Shown: positions 53,001-62,557 of the stretch, piece by piece | Layout: each line of letters starts with the position of its first letter | Numbering within the stretch: the stretch's first letter is position 1 | Assembly (NCBI GenBank): GCA_964400745.1 | Contig: CAYNVY010000001.1 | Coordinates: 1 to 64,000 of the forward strand | Source of the DNA: 2-12-FULL-64-23 sp964400745 | GTDB taxonomy: Bacteria > Pseudomonadota > Gammaproteobacteria > Burkholderiales > SG8-39 | Reading direction: 5' to 3' | DNA: 64,000 nucleotides | The notes under the pieces: generated by a model | Database searches by the model: none | Told to the model about the DNA's origin: nothing | Seen by the model: the letters and a program-made list of their open reading frames with translations, nothing else | Translations under genes and position numbers: made by a program

Positions 53001-54119
53001 TCATCGATGGCGGCCGAAACGAGCAAAAGTTGATTGATATAACTGTTCGTAACGGGCAATCATGGCTTCCATCGAGAACTCACTGAGCATGCGCTCGCGG
53101 GCCGCCCTTCCCAAACTCGCGCGCAAAACAGCGTCCGCAAACATCTTCTGCAACTTGTCGCGCAGTCCCGCTTCGTCGCCGCTCTCAAACAGCAGACCGT
53201 CGACTCGGTCCCGGACCACTTCCGGGTTGCCGCCGACATTGCTCGCCACAACGGCTACGCCGGCAGCCATTGCTTCCAGCAGGGTATTGGAGATACCTTC
53301 GCTGACAGAGGGAAGAACAAAGATATCCATTGCCGGCAGTAGTTCGGCTACGTCCTCGCGGTGTCCCAAAAAACGCACGCGCGCGGCGATCCCAAGCTCC
53401 CGCGCTATCGCCTCAAGTGCTGGCCGCTCCGGACCATCACCTATCAAGACGACGACGATTCTATCTGTCGATAACGAACTCACGGCGCGTAGCAACAGCG
53501 GAAAATTCTTGACCGTCACCAAACGTCCCACACTACCGACCACAACATCGCCTGGAGCAACGCCCCAGGTGGCTCGGTCTCGAGTTCGATTCCCTGGGAC
53601 GAAATGACTCGCGTCCACGCCGTTATGGATCATTTCCAGTCGCCCGGCCGGGATCCCAAGTCTTGCCACCAGTTCCTGCTTCAGGGCTTCCGATACCGAG
53701 AAAATTGCATCTGTTCGCTTCGAAAACATTCGCTGCACCCAAAGGCGAAGCGGCCGGTCGTTAAAATTTCGGCCGTGCTCGCTATGGATCACCGCAGGCA
53801 CGGCGGCGATCTTGGCCCCGAGAAATCCGTAAAAAAACGCCTCGGCATTTCGAGTATGGACGACGTCTGTTCTTGTTTGACGAAAGAGCTGTGCCAATCT
53901 CCACACCAAACCAAGATCATTTCCGCCGGGCCAGCCCATTTGATGGACAATGACATCGCTTTCCAGTCGAGCCGCAAATTCGCCTGCCTGCTTCAGGCAG
54001 CATACCGATGACCGAAACCGCTCTGGATTCAATCTGTTCACGACGTTGACAACGCCATTCTCCAACCCGCCTGGTTGCAGGCTGAGCACAACGTGCTGAA
54101 TATGAATTATTGACTGCAT
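53001..54119 (-). CDS. XrtA-associated GT4 glycosyltransferase (TIGR03088-like)
   Basis: A 372-residue GT4 enzyme. The N-terminus HIQHVVLSLQPGGLENGVVNVVNRL, together with DVVHTRNAEAFFYG and the EHGRNF motif, resembles the stp2 family typically encoded in PEP-CTERM/exosortase loci. The C-terminal donor site has VSEGISNTLLEAMAAGVAVVAS. It lies ~250 bases from the next GT4 gene, with no clear gene between. Sugar specificity is unknown. Confidence 0.88.
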   Translation of the reverse strand: MQSIIHIQHVVLSLQPGGLENGVVNVVNRLNPERFRSSVCCLKQAGEFAARLESDVIVHQMGWPGGNDLGLVWRLAQLFRQTRTDVVHTRNAEAFFYGFLGAKIAAVPAVIHSEHGRNFNDRPLRLWVQRMFSKRTDAIFSVSEALKQELVARLGIPAGRLEMIHNGVDASHFVPGNRTRDRATWGVAPGDVVVGSVGRLVTVKNFPLLLRAVSSLSTDRIVVVLIGDGPERPALEAIARELGIAARVRFLGHREDVAELLPAMDIFVLPSVSEGISNTLLEAMAAGVAVVASNVGGNPEVVRDRVDGLLFESGDEAGLRDKLQKMFADAVLRASLGRAARERMLSEFSMEAMIARYEQLYQSTFARFGRHR

Positions 54120-54279
54120 AACCGACCTAACGTCCCATTCCGCGGCGCCTCCGAGACCGGCAGCAATCGGCCCAAGACTCTCAGTGTGACGAATCGCTCC
54201 GCGCGCCTAACGAAGTTCGCGAAACTCAGATGCCGAGCCAAGTCTGACAACGATGTCACCTGAAAACGCATGGGAAACT

Positions 54280-55476
54280 TCATGCGACACGAGTGTTGCG
54301 ACAAATTCTTGTCTGCAATATATTCTCGAACAGTTTGAGCTCAAGATCCACAATTTCACCCCATCCGAACTGCATTGCGTGAGCGCGAACCTGCTCTCGG
54401 TCCGGTGTAGCAATTTGAAGGCGCCTAACGGCTGCTACTATTGCTTCGGAGGTTCGTGCGTCAACGACTATTCCAGCATTCTTGGCTGTAATGATCTCCG
54501 GTACTCCCCCTACTCTGGTGGCAACGACCGGGGTCCCACACGCCATCGCCTCCAGCAGGACATTGGGCCATCCCTCGCGACTCGAGGCGAGTACGAAGAT
54601 GTCTGCGGCGCTGTAGTATGCAGGCAACTCGCTGTGCGGGATGGTTCCCAGCAGGTGAACGCGATCCGACAAATTCAGGCGATCCACCAGATCCTGGAGT
54701 TTGGCCTTTGCGGGACCTGCGCCGATTATTATCAATTGTAGATCTTGCAGTTCCTTCATGGCTCTTATCACCAGATCATGGCCTTTGAGCTCTACCAGAT
54801 TGCCCACAGACAGCAGGGTTGTACGCGTCAAAGCGAGGCGCCGGCGCGTTTCGTCTCGCAGAGTGGGCCTGAAGTGTTCCAGATCGACGCCGTTGCGGAG
54901 AAAAGTCACTCGCTCCATTGGGGCGCCAAGGGCAATGGCGCGCACTTTAAGGGCATTGCTGACCGTAATGGTCCAGTCGCTTTGGGAAAGCGCCCAACGA
55001 ATCATATGGCCAATGACTGGAAGTTCAGCATGGCGATTCAGATCCGAACCCCTACCCGTGACAACGACCGGCTTGGAGAACCGCCGACCCAGCATGACAG
55101 CTACTACGCCGTCAGGGTAGAAGAAGTGGGCATTGATGAGATCAAAACGATAACCCTTCTGCTGAAGTCTCAAAATGTGGCGGGAAATGCTCATGTACAT
55201 GAGAATCGGAGCAATCGGAAAACCCAGCTTTGGGATTACCAAGTAACGAGGGTAATCTATTGTGAACGGGCCGAGATTCTCAATTGGTGGTATCTGAGTC
55301 CTGTGTCCGCCTTGGTTTGAGTAAATCGAGTCGAACGGATGCCAAGCGACCGGAGCGATAACCCGAATATGTGCGATTCCAGATTGAGCCAGCCGCCGCA
55401 CGCGGTTCGCGATGAAAATGCCGTAGTTGGGCTGTTGGCTATTTGGAAAAACATGGCTCAAAGTGAGGATATTCAC
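54280..55476 (-). CDS. GT4-family glycosyltransferase
   Basis: A 398-residue GT4 enzyme, similar in layout to the one at 51547. It has NAHFFYPDGV and VTGRGSDLN in the acceptor domain, LLSVGNLVELKGHDLVI, and the donor site SREGWPNVLLEAMACGTPVVATRVGG. It uses a GTG start with no strong ribosome site. The two related enzymes probably add different sugars of the repeat unit. The 3' end is 160 bases from the stp2-like gene. Confidence 0.87.
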   Translation of the reverse strand: MNILTLSHVFPNSQQPNYGIFIANRVRRLAQSGIAHIRVIAPVAWHPFDSIYSNQGGHRTQIPPIENLGPFTIDYPRYLVIPKLGFPIAPILMYMSISRHILRLQQKGYRFDLINAHFFYPDGVVAVMLGRRFSKPVVVTGRGSDLNRHAELPVIGHMIRWALSQSDWTITVSNALKVRAIALGAPMERVTFLRNGVDLEHFRPTLRDETRRRLALTRTTLLSVGNLVELKGHDLVIRAMKELQDLQLIIIGAGPAKAKLQDLVDRLNLSDRVHLLGTIPHSELPAYYSAADIFVLASSREGWPNVLLEAMACGTPVVATRVGGVPEIITAKNAGIVVDARTSEAIVAAVRRLQIATPDREQVRAHAMQFGWGEIVDLELKLFENILQTRICRNTRVA

Positions 55477-55872
55477 AGTTTAGGGTTTCGAAATATGCGG
55501 CCAGCGGCTCGAAACTCCTACCATCGCTCGGATGGTAGAAATCTGGCGGGTTTCAAGGCTTGAAATAGCACACGGTCTTTGCAGAGACTTATGGTTAGTG
55601 TAACAACTATTGAAATCCGTGACCGTCACTCGAGCGCCTTCCCTAACGATAAAGAAGCGGCTGTGAACGGACTCTTCCGCCGGTGTTCTGTTCAATCAAT
55701 TCGCGACACCGATGCTGGTTGCAGCTTAAAAATGACATCGGACCTCTCGCTAATTGAAGATCCAGGACAATGCACGCTTGCGGTACGAATGTGCACTGCA
55801 GCCGTTCCTGCGATCCGACGCCCATTCCGAAACGCGACTGCAAGCTCATGGCGTTGGCTCACCGACACCTCA
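55477..55872. other. Intergenic region, no gene recognised
   Basis: About 395 bases between the GT4 gene and the methyltransferase gene, both on the minus strand. Short frames on both strands lack ribosome sites and motifs. It probably contains the promoter for the GT4 gene. I see no RNA gene here. Confidence 0.4.
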
Positions 55873-56676
55873 TTACTTTGCAAGCTTGCGCAGGGTTACC
55901 GCCATATTCGGCATGCACAATCCTGTGCTCACACCCAGCGCCTGTGCCACCATATTCAAGCCACGATACACAATGTTGCGCAGTTTGCCGCCGCCCATTG
56001 CCACACGGGCGCGCAGGTATGCGAGCCCCCGATCATTCCGATCAACACTCGTGTAATGCGCTCCGAAACCATAACGCACGCGCCACGGGGTGACGCCGCG
56101 CACGATGGTCGATGACTTGAACCAGGACTCGGGAAGGTATTGAACGAACCAACGCCGGCTATGGACCTCGCGAGGCCACAGCCGGTTACTGGTGCCCGAG
56201 ACAGCAATCACTCCTCCAATCCTTAGTACACGATCGATTTCGCGTTGCACTGCATCCAGGATCGGTGAAGGAACATACTCGAGCACGCTAATGCAGGTAA
56301 CGACGTCGAATGATTCGTCGGTGAATGGCATGCGCGAAGTATCTGACACACAGTGGAATTGGATTGCATCTGCGACACCGTATCGCCGGGCATTCAACCG
56401 CGCGACCTCCAGGTAAGCCGGATTGACATCGACCGCAGTGACCTTGGCGCCCAACAATGCCAATACCACCGACGAGGCGCCGAAGTTGCATCCGAACTCG
56501 AGCACGTTCTGCCCGCCGATTGGCTCCGGCAAAGACTGGAACACGTACCGACTGTGGTTCCATTGATAGTCAACGTACCCGGAGACCCATGGATTGTCCG
56601 GATTGAGTCCAGCCCGTTGCGCCGCCTTACGAAAAAGCGCGTCCGCCTCGGCGTCGACAATTGGAACGCGATCCAC
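55873..56676 (-). CDS. Class I SAM-dependent methyltransferase
   Basis: A 267-residue protein of the Methyltransf_11 type. SAM motif I is VLEFGCNFGASS, motif II is VTAVDVNPAYLEVA, and the later CISVLEYVP and VLRIGGVIAVSG segments follow the normal fold. It starts with GTG at 56676. In an EPS locus it may O-methylate a sugar or a lipid-linked intermediate. The acceptor is unknown. The WecB-like gene starts about 190 bases upstream in transcription terms. Confidence 0.85.
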   Translation of the reverse strand: MDRVPIVDAEADALFRKAAQRAGLNPDNPWVSGYVDYQWNHSRYVFQSLPEPIGGQNVLEFGCNFGASSVVLALLGAKVTAVDVNPAYLEVARLNARRYGVADAIQFHCVSDTSRMPFTDESFDVVTCISVLEYVPSPILDAVQREIDRVLRIGGVIAVSGTSNRLWPREVHSRRWFVQYLPESWFKSSTIVRGVTPWRVRYGFGAHYTSVDRNDRGLAYLRARVAMGGGKLRNIVYRGLNMVAQALGVSTGLCMPNMAVTLRKLAK

Positions 56677-56866
56677 CTGTTAGCTCGCCCTATCGATACC
56701 ACCATGCGCGGCTTGCGGCGCGGCGGCAGGAATTGCTGACTTGTCGCTAGTCACGCATCTAAATGGCATAGAAGTTCCTTCCCTTTTTCTTGCCAAAGTT
56801 CTGGCGAGAGGCAAAGCGCATTGTATGCCTGTTCAGGATATCGGCAGTACAAAACACCGTACTGCT

Positions 56867-58015
56867 CTACTCAAGCAAACGTGCAAGGATGCGAGTCGCG
56901 GTGTGCCCGTCCCACAGCGGGGGGCGCGACGGGCTGCGCCGGATGGAAAGCGCGCGATCGAACGCCTCTTTGATGCGCTCAGGATCAGTACCCACCAGGA
57001 AGTTTGTGCCCCCATGTTCTGCCAGCGTGGCCGGCCGCTCAGTGTTGACTCGCAAGGTTAGGCATGGCGTTCCCAAGACGCAACACTCCTCCTGTATCCC
57101 TCCGCTGTCTGTCAGGAACAGCCGCGCCGACATGGTGAGGGTCAGTAGATCAATGTATCCGAGAGGCTCTACGATCAAGACCCCGCTACTCGAGACAAGG
57201 CGAGACCACAGTCCGAACTCTTTGAGCCGCCCCATCGTTCGCGGATGCACGGGAAACACGATGGGCAGGCGTTCAGCGAGTTGGCGAATTAGCTCCACAT
57301 TCTGTGAAAGCGTTGCTAGTTCGTCCACGTTGGAGGGGCGGTGGAGCGTCAGGACGCCGAAGCCATCCGGCACAAGCGGCAAGTGTGGGAACGATTGCAT
57401 GTCCGAGGGACGATTCGCGCGCAGGATCTCCTGCCGATCGCGAGATGCAGCCTTCGCCCGGTGCGCCTCGAGGGTGTCGATCATGATGTTTCCGACCAAT
57501 GCGACGCGCTCGGGGGCAACCGCCTCCAGTGCGAGATTTGCGTTAGCAAACTTGCAGGTCGTAAACAGCAAGTCGGAAACCCGATCGGTTACCACGCGGT
57601 TGATTTCTTCTGGCATAGACCAGTCGTTGGACCGCAATCCCGCCTCGATGTGTACCACGCGAAATTGATGTTTCTTGGCCGTTAGGGAACAGGCACAGGC
57701 CGCATTGACGTCGCCCACCACGATCACCCAGTCCGGTTGTTCCTTGAGCAGTACTTTCTCGAACCCGATCATGGTCATGCCGACCTGGTAGGCATGAGAG
57801 CCGGAGCCCACGTCCAGGTGATAGTCCGGATCAGGAATACCGAGCTCCTCGAAGAACCGGCTGGACAAGGTCGGGTCGTAGTGCTGCCCGCTGTGGACCA
57901 GTACATGCTGCACGGGCGCGCCGGGACTCTGCCGATTATGCGTTGCCACTGCGGCGGCCAAGGGCGCTATCTTCATGAAATTCGGTCGCGCCCCGACGAT
58001 TGACAACAGCTTCAT
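56867..58015 (-). CDS. wecB: Non-hydrolysing UDP-GlcNAc 2-epimerase WecB
   Basis: A 382-residue epimerase that interconverts UDP-GlcNAc and UDP-ManNAc. It has the N-terminus SIVGARPNFMKIAPL, VHIEAGLRSND (the conserved Glu and Arg), VLTLHRPSNVD, and LTDSGGIQEECCVLGTPCLTLR, the full family pattern. It supplies UDP-ManNAc as a precursor for the exopolysaccharide. Its length is normal and the ATG at 58015 gives the standard start. Confidence 0.95.
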   Translation of the reverse strand: MKLLSIVGARPNFMKIAPLAAAVATHNRQSPGAPVQHVLVHSGQHYDPTLSSRFFEELGIPDPDYHLDVGSGSHAYQVGMTMIGFEKVLLKEQPDWVIVVGDVNAACACSLTAKKHQFRVVHIEAGLRSNDWSMPEEINRVVTDRVSDLLFTTCKFANANLALEAVAPERVALVGNIMIDTLEAHRAKAASRDRQEILRANRPSDMQSFPHLPLVPDGFGVLTLHRPSNVDELATLSQNVELIRQLAERLPIVFPVHPRTMGRLKEFGLWSRLVSSSGVLIVEPLGYIDLLTLTMSARLFLTDSGGIQEECCVLGTPCLTLRVNTERPATLAEHGGTNFLVGTDPERIKEAFDRALSIRRSPSRPPLWDGHTATRILARLLE

Positions 58016-58091
58016 CGCGCGAACCCCGTTGGGCAGTTCCGTGCCGATTCGACATTAATCAAGAAGCTTGGCATTGGATACAATTCCTGTA

Positions 58092-59330
58092 TCAGGCGCG
58101 TGAATGCGCCGTTGCGCGATCGTACGCCGCGTCGTAATTCTTGGCCATGTGACGCCATTGACGGTGGCTAACGACGAACTCCCTGGCATTCGCGCCCATT
58201 TGAGCCGCATCGATCTGCCCGGACAGCAGGGCCTCGAGCTTTTCAACCAGCGCTGGCAGCGAACCCGCGGAAAACAACAGGCCAGTCTCGCCATCGCGGA
58301 CCAGTTCACGAATGCCGCCCACGCTACTGCCGATCACGCATCGTCCCATTGCCATCGGTTCGAGCGGCTTCAACGGTGAAATCATATCCGTAAGCTTGCT
58401 AGGATAGCGCGGGTACACCAGAACATCCATGGCAGCATAGAAGTCGGGCACCTGGGCATGCGGAACGCTGCCGACCACCCAGGCGCTGCGCGCCAAGTCC
58501 AGATCGGCGACCATCTGCTCGACCTTGGATCGATCTTCCCCGTCCCCGACGAGAACCAGACGCGCGCCCGGATATCGGGACCGCAATTCCGCGAAAGCTT
58601 GCACCAGCATCGGCAAACCCTCGAAAGAAAAGAAACTGCCCAGAAAGCCGATGACGAAATCACCTCCTCGCAGGCAGTTCTCGCGCAATTCCGCCGGCGG
58701 CCGGCGCGGGACAAAGGCACTAGTGTCGGCGCCGTTACCAACGACGAACACGCGATCGGCGGAGGCGCCGAGTTCCACGGTGTTGACCTTGAGCGCTTCG
58801 GTTATCGTGCAGACGGAATCGGCCCTCACGGTAACCCAGCGGTCCAATGCACGGGCAAGCTGGTACCAGGGCCAGCGGCCACTGGCCTTGCCCCGTGCAC
58901 GGGCGCTTTCTTCCCAGAGATTGCGCTTTTCGTACACGAACGGCAGGCGCCGTTTGCGCGCCTCCAGCAAGGCGGCGCGTGCCACCGTGAATGGCGTGTG
59001 AGCATGTACGATATCGAAGCGGCTTTCGGCAAGAAGCGACGACAGCCCGCGTGCGATCGCCCGACCAAACACCAGGTGCTTGGCGCCGCGCTCCACCATT
59101 TTCTTTTCCCACCAATTGTACTCGGTGCGGCGGTAGGACACGCCTGAGGCTAGGAGCGCCTCGGCGCCGGCGCCTTGGCTGGGGCTGGTAAGAACTATGA
59201 CCTCATGCCCCGCTGCCGCTTGCGCTTCCAAGAGGTACTTTGCCCGGATCGAATATCCGTCGGACTTGGGCAGGGAATGATCCATGACGTGGACGATGCG
59301 CAAACCAGACCCCGTTTCTATCGCTAACAT
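58092..59330 (-). CDS. XrtA-associated GT4 glycosyltransferase (TIGR04063-like)
   Basis: A 412-residue GT4 enzyme. The N-terminus IVHVMDHSLPKSDGYSIRAKYLLEAQ resembles the exosortase-A-associated glycosyltransferase family TIGR04063 (Daro_2409 type). Further motifs are VHAHTPFTVARAALLEA, YEKRNLWEES, and the donor site YPRYPSKLTDMISPLKPLEPMAMG. It begins a minus-strand group (GT4, WecB, methyltransferase). Its presence supports membership of the whole group in the XrtA EPS pathway. Confidence 0.9.
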   Translation of the reverse strand: MLAIETGSGLRIVHVMDHSLPKSDGYSIRAKYLLEAQAAAGHEVIVLTSPSQGAGAEALLASGVSYRRTEYNWWEKKMVERGAKHLVFGRAIARGLSSLLAESRFDIVHAHTPFTVARAALLEARKRRLPFVYEKRNLWEESARARGKASGRWPWYQLARALDRWVTVRADSVCTITEALKVNTVELGASADRVFVVGNGADTSAFVPRRPPAELRENCLRGGDFVIGFLGSFFSFEGLPMLVQAFAELRSRYPGARLVLVGDGEDRSKVEQMVADLDLARSAWVVGSVPHAQVPDFYAAMDVLVYPRYPSKLTDMISPLKPLEPMAMGRCVIGSSVGGIRELVRDGETGLLFSAGSLPALVEKLEALLSGQIDAAQMGANAREFVVSHRQWRHMAKNYDAAYDRATAHSRA

Positions 59331-59667
59331 AACGACTTAGAGTATAGCAGTTCACCAAAGGCAACACCGATCGAATTCCCGTCTACAGTGCATTCCCGTA
59401 GCCAGATTGCTACACTTGCGCATGACCTGCCTACGATTATTCGTTGACTTCCTCGCCCTCAATGTATGGCTCTACGTCGTTCGGTATCAGTTCCAACATT
59501 CTGACGAGACAATCGGTCTGCTATCGGATAGCCGTTCTGGTTATGCGCGATCTCACCAGTTGACTTGCGAACCGGCGCGTAGGAGTGTTGCCTGATGGAG
59601 AGGCTTCAACCCAACGGAGTGCGCGCAATGCGGCCGCATATAACTCGACGACCTTTTGTGTAGCTCA
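59331..59667. other. Divergent intergenic region
   Basis: About 335 bases between the minus-strand GT4 gene and the plus-strand acyltransferase gene. It should hold both promoters. A 62-codon plus-strand frame at 59407-59595 has no ribosome site and no recognisable motif. Confidence 0.4.
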
Positions 59668-60843
59668 ATGATCTGCTCCCGCTCCTCTGCTCAACTTCCA
59701 CCTGCCAGGTCGGCTGAACTGCAATTGCCCCAATATCTTCCATCTCTGGACGGCGTACGCGGGCTCGCGATTCTTCTAGTGCTGATGCACAACCTGCTGA
59801 TTCTGGACGCGCCTTCGGACCGATTTGCCCAGCTAGTGGGATACGGGTTGAATATCGGCTGGGTCGGGGTTCGTTTGTTCTTTGTATTAAGCGGTTTTCT
59901 GATTACTCGTATCCTGCTCGATGCTCAGGCTGATGCGAATTACTACAAGGTGTTCTTCGCACGCCGTGTGTTGCGAATCTTTCCCCTCTATTACGCTGTG
60001 ATGCTAATGTTTTTTGTCATTTTGCCAACCTTTGGGGCGGCGCCAGCAAGGCTGACTCAGGATAACTCTGTTTGGCTCTGGTTCTATCTTTCGAACTGGA
60101 CCATGCCATTGGGGCTCGGCGGTAATTCGATGCCGCATTTCTGGTCACTGGCGGTCGAAGAGCAGTTCTACCTCATATGGCCATTCCTCGTGCATCATCG
60201 CTCACCCAAACAGGTGCTTCAGTTGTGCCTGGGGCTTGCGCTCGTGGGCATTTTGCTGCGGACAGCGTTACTGGCACTGGGAGCTTCTCCTGAGCTTGTC
60301 TATACGATCACGCCGAGCCAATTCGACGCGCTGGCCCTTGGCGGTGCGCTTGCGGCCGCTCTTAAGCTACCCGGCGTGCTGCCGCAAATGGCCGAGCGGC
60401 GCGGGAATATTCTCGCTGCGAGCGCGCTAATCGCGTTAATTGGTTTGGTCATAACACACGGCTACCAGCGTACCTCGTTTATGGGACAAACAATAGGCTA
60501 CGCACTCCTTGCGATCGTTTGCACAATGGGGATTGCGGCCGCGGTAGGTGGTGATTGCTCACCGCAGCCACGTTGGACGGCGTGGCTCCGCGCGGCGCCT
60601 TTGCGTGTCGTTGGCAAGTACAGCTACGCGATGTACATCTTTCACAAACCCATACATGATTTCGTCGGCAAGCCCATCCTGCAAAAAATGGGCCTCGCAA
60701 CCACCCCGAGCATAACCATTAGCCTTGTCTATCTCGCACTGGGTATGCTAGCGACTCTAGCAGCTGGCGCACTTTCATATCATATATTCGAAAAGCGCTT
60801 TCTGGCGCTAAAAAGCCGAGTTTCTGAAGTCACACCGACATGA
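59668..60843 (+). CDS. Membrane acyltransferase (acyltransferase-3 family)
   Basis: A 391-residue protein with about ten membrane helices of the Acyl_transf_3/OafA type. Signatures are LPSLDGVRGLAILLVLMHN with the catalytic His, FFVLSGFLITRILL, FFARRVLRIFPLYY and HFWSLAVEEQFYLIWP. It transfers acyl groups, often acetyl, to sugars on the periplasmic face. ATG at 59668 is the start; a TTG four codons upstream is in frame. It is convergent with the deacetylase gene. Confidence 0.9.
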   Translation: MICSRSSAQLPPARSAELQLPQYLPSLDGVRGLAILLVLMHNLLILDAPSDRFAQLVGYGLNIGWVGVRLFFVLSGFLITRILLDAQADANYYKVFFARRVLRIFPLYYAVMLMFFVILPTFGAAPARLTQDNSVWLWFYLSNWTMPLGLGGNSMPHFWSLAVEEQFYLIWPFLVHHRSPKQVLQLCLGLALVGILLRTALLALGASPELVYTITPSQFDALALGGALAAALKLPGVLPQMAERRGNILAASALIALIGLVITHGYQRTSFMGQTIGYALLAIVCTMGIAAAVGGDCSPQPRWTAWLRAAPLRVVGKYSYAMYIFHKPIHDFVGKPILQKMGLATTPSITISLVYLALGMLATLAAGALSYHIFEKRFLALKSRVSEVTPT

Positions 60844-60975
60844 GGAGCCACCAGCAACATCCGCTTGGTGAACTCGCAAAATATTTTCACCATCGTGCTG
60901 GATAGCAATGCTAGGTTAAAGTGAGAACTGCGATGCCAAAATGCTCGAACCCTAGTAGGACGGGGACTCACATCT

Positions 60976-61914
60976 CTACGGCCGATGAAGTCGCCAAAGG
61001 AAGGTTCCAAAGCTGTTTGCTCCCGCGGAAATTCGCGGAAGTAAGTAATTTTCTGTGTCATTCGCAACCAAGCCGAATCGAGTCGTAACTGAGGCGCGGT
61101 AATGTTGTCGCGCCAACTCGACTACCTGCGGATTGTGTGAGCCATTGGGATAGCAAAAAAAATCAACTGACCGTTGAAGCTTTTCCTCCAGCATCGCCCG
61201 GCTTCCCATGATCTCTGCCTGCGCTTCGGCCGGCAGCAAGGTTGACAAGATGGGATGAGTCGAAGTGTGGCTTCCGACTGTAACCAAAGACTGATCCATC
61301 GAACCAAGCTGTGCCCAAGTTAACGGGGCATGTAGGTCGTCTTGGAGCGAAGTCGGTCGCCATCCTGCGGAGTATTGGCGCACTGTTTCCTCAAAATGCT
61401 CTCTCTCCAGCAGGACGAGCGTCTTTGCCCACGTGACGATATCATTCGGCTGCACGGAACTAAGCCCAAATTCCAACGCTAACTCTTGGCGTTGTCGGAG
61501 CGCCATGCCTGTCAAACGAGCGCGTAGCTCAATATTCCATATCCAGCGTCTAGTTTCTATCAGCATCGGGCACACGAAGAAAGTCGCTGGTACGGCGTAC
61601 CGCTGAAGCGCTGGATATACGGTGGAAAAGTGGTTCTGCGTGCCGTCATCGAAAGTCAGAATGATCTCGCGACCCGACAATGTCTCGTTGAGACGACGGT
61701 CTAGAAATTCGCGCAAGCCCACAAGGTGGAAGTGCTTCTTGAGCACAGAGAGCTGCCGTTCAAACTCTGACAGACGCAGGCCAAAGTCGCGATCGATAGC
61801 GTGATACATTAAAATCCTAGGACGACATTGACTCTGGGCTTTTCTCAGGGAATAGGTGCTCAAGCGTCCGGCTGCGTGGATCCAGCGACTAAACGCACGA
61901 TCGTGCCCGGTCAT
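60976..61914 (-). CDS. Polysaccharide deacetylase
   Basis: A 312-residue NodB-domain protein (CE4). Motifs are ILTFDDGTQNH (catalytic Asp pair), VGSHTSTHPILS (metal-binding His), and FCYPNGSHN. It has no evident signal peptide. The ATG at 61914 follows GGAGAGG. It is a third deacetylase-type protein of the locus, distinct from those at 13973 and 43275. Confidence 0.88.
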   Translation of the reverse strand: MTGHDRAFSRWIHAAGRLSTYSLRKAQSQCRPRILMYHAIDRDFGLRLSEFERQLSVLKKHFHLVGLREFLDRRLNETLSGREIILTFDDGTQNHFSTVYPALQRYAVPATFFVCPMLIETRRWIWNIELRARLTGMALRQRQELALEFGLSSVQPNDIVTWAKTLVLLEREHFEETVRQYSAGWRPTSLQDDLHAPLTWAQLGSMDQSLVTVGSHTSTHPILSTLLPAEAQAEIMGSRAMLEEKLQRSVDFFCYPNGSHNPQVVELARQHYRASVTTRFGLVANDTENYLLPRISAGANSFGTFLWRLHRP

Positions 61915-62557
61915 AGGCCTCTCCATGCATGAAAATCGCAACACCATTTGCCATTGAATCGCGCGAAGCGTGAAAACCCATCAGGGGTGCAGCGTCGGCG
62001 ATGTTTGTTCAAAGGCGTCTCTTGCATGCTCGTCGTCCGATGGGCATTTGGCACCAACCTAGGCAAGCCAACGCTCAGTTTGTGCATATGCTTAGTGCTG
62101 GACGCAAAATTCTGAAATCTAAAGAAATTGATGCGCCTATGTCATAATATCACTATGGTGATGACCTGCGCGAGGGCATGCTTGAGCAGGCTTCCTTGTT
62201 GAGAGATCAAAATGGGTTTGTCAGCGCATTCGGGCATTCTTCGTCGCATGTTTGTCGAACATCGCGAAGAGCGCGGTTCAGCCTTTGGTCACATAGAGGG
62301 TGTTGATAGCGCGCGACCGGCGCACATCCGAAAAATGCGTTATGTAGAGGTTGTCGCGCCGTCTGATACAGCGGTGCAATCCGGTTGAGGTTGCAAGCGC
62401 AATAGCAGCCCCATTTCGGGGGATAGCTTTGGCTCTATTCTTGTTACGTCGGCGTGATAGCTTGGCAACAGTTAGCGCAATAGTGATGCCTCGTTCTCGT
62501 CGTATGTCCGCAATCCCGCTTCGGAGCAGAGCAGCATGATTAGTTGCGGAAGTCGAC
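61915..62557. other. Intergenic region with a possible 58-codon frame
   Basis: About 640 bases lack a supported gene. The best small frame is 62212-62388 on the plus strand (58 codons, MGLSAHSGILRRMFVEHREE...), preceded by GAGAGA at suitable spacing. I recognise no family, and it may be chance. The DNA around 62090-62160 is AT-rich and may be a promoter. Confidence 0.4.
62212..62388 (+). CDS. Possible small protein, 58 aa, unknown
   Basis: An ATG frame of 58 codons rich in charged residues, with GAGAGATCAAA before the start. No membrane segment, signal or motif is visible. It lies alone in a long intergenic region. I give it low confidence. Confidence 0.2.
   Translation: MGLSAHSGILRRMFVEHREERGSAFGHIEGVDSARPAHIRKMRYVEVVAPSDTAVQSG

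Noticed and set aside
55579..56115. 178-codon plus-strand frame
   Set aside because: It overlaps the methyltransferase gene on the other strand and has no motif or ribosome site.
60866..60892. Hairpin TGGTGAA/TTCACCA between convergent acyltransferase and deacetylase genes
   Set aside because: The stem is only 7 bp, the loop is long, and there is no T-run, so a terminator call is not justified.
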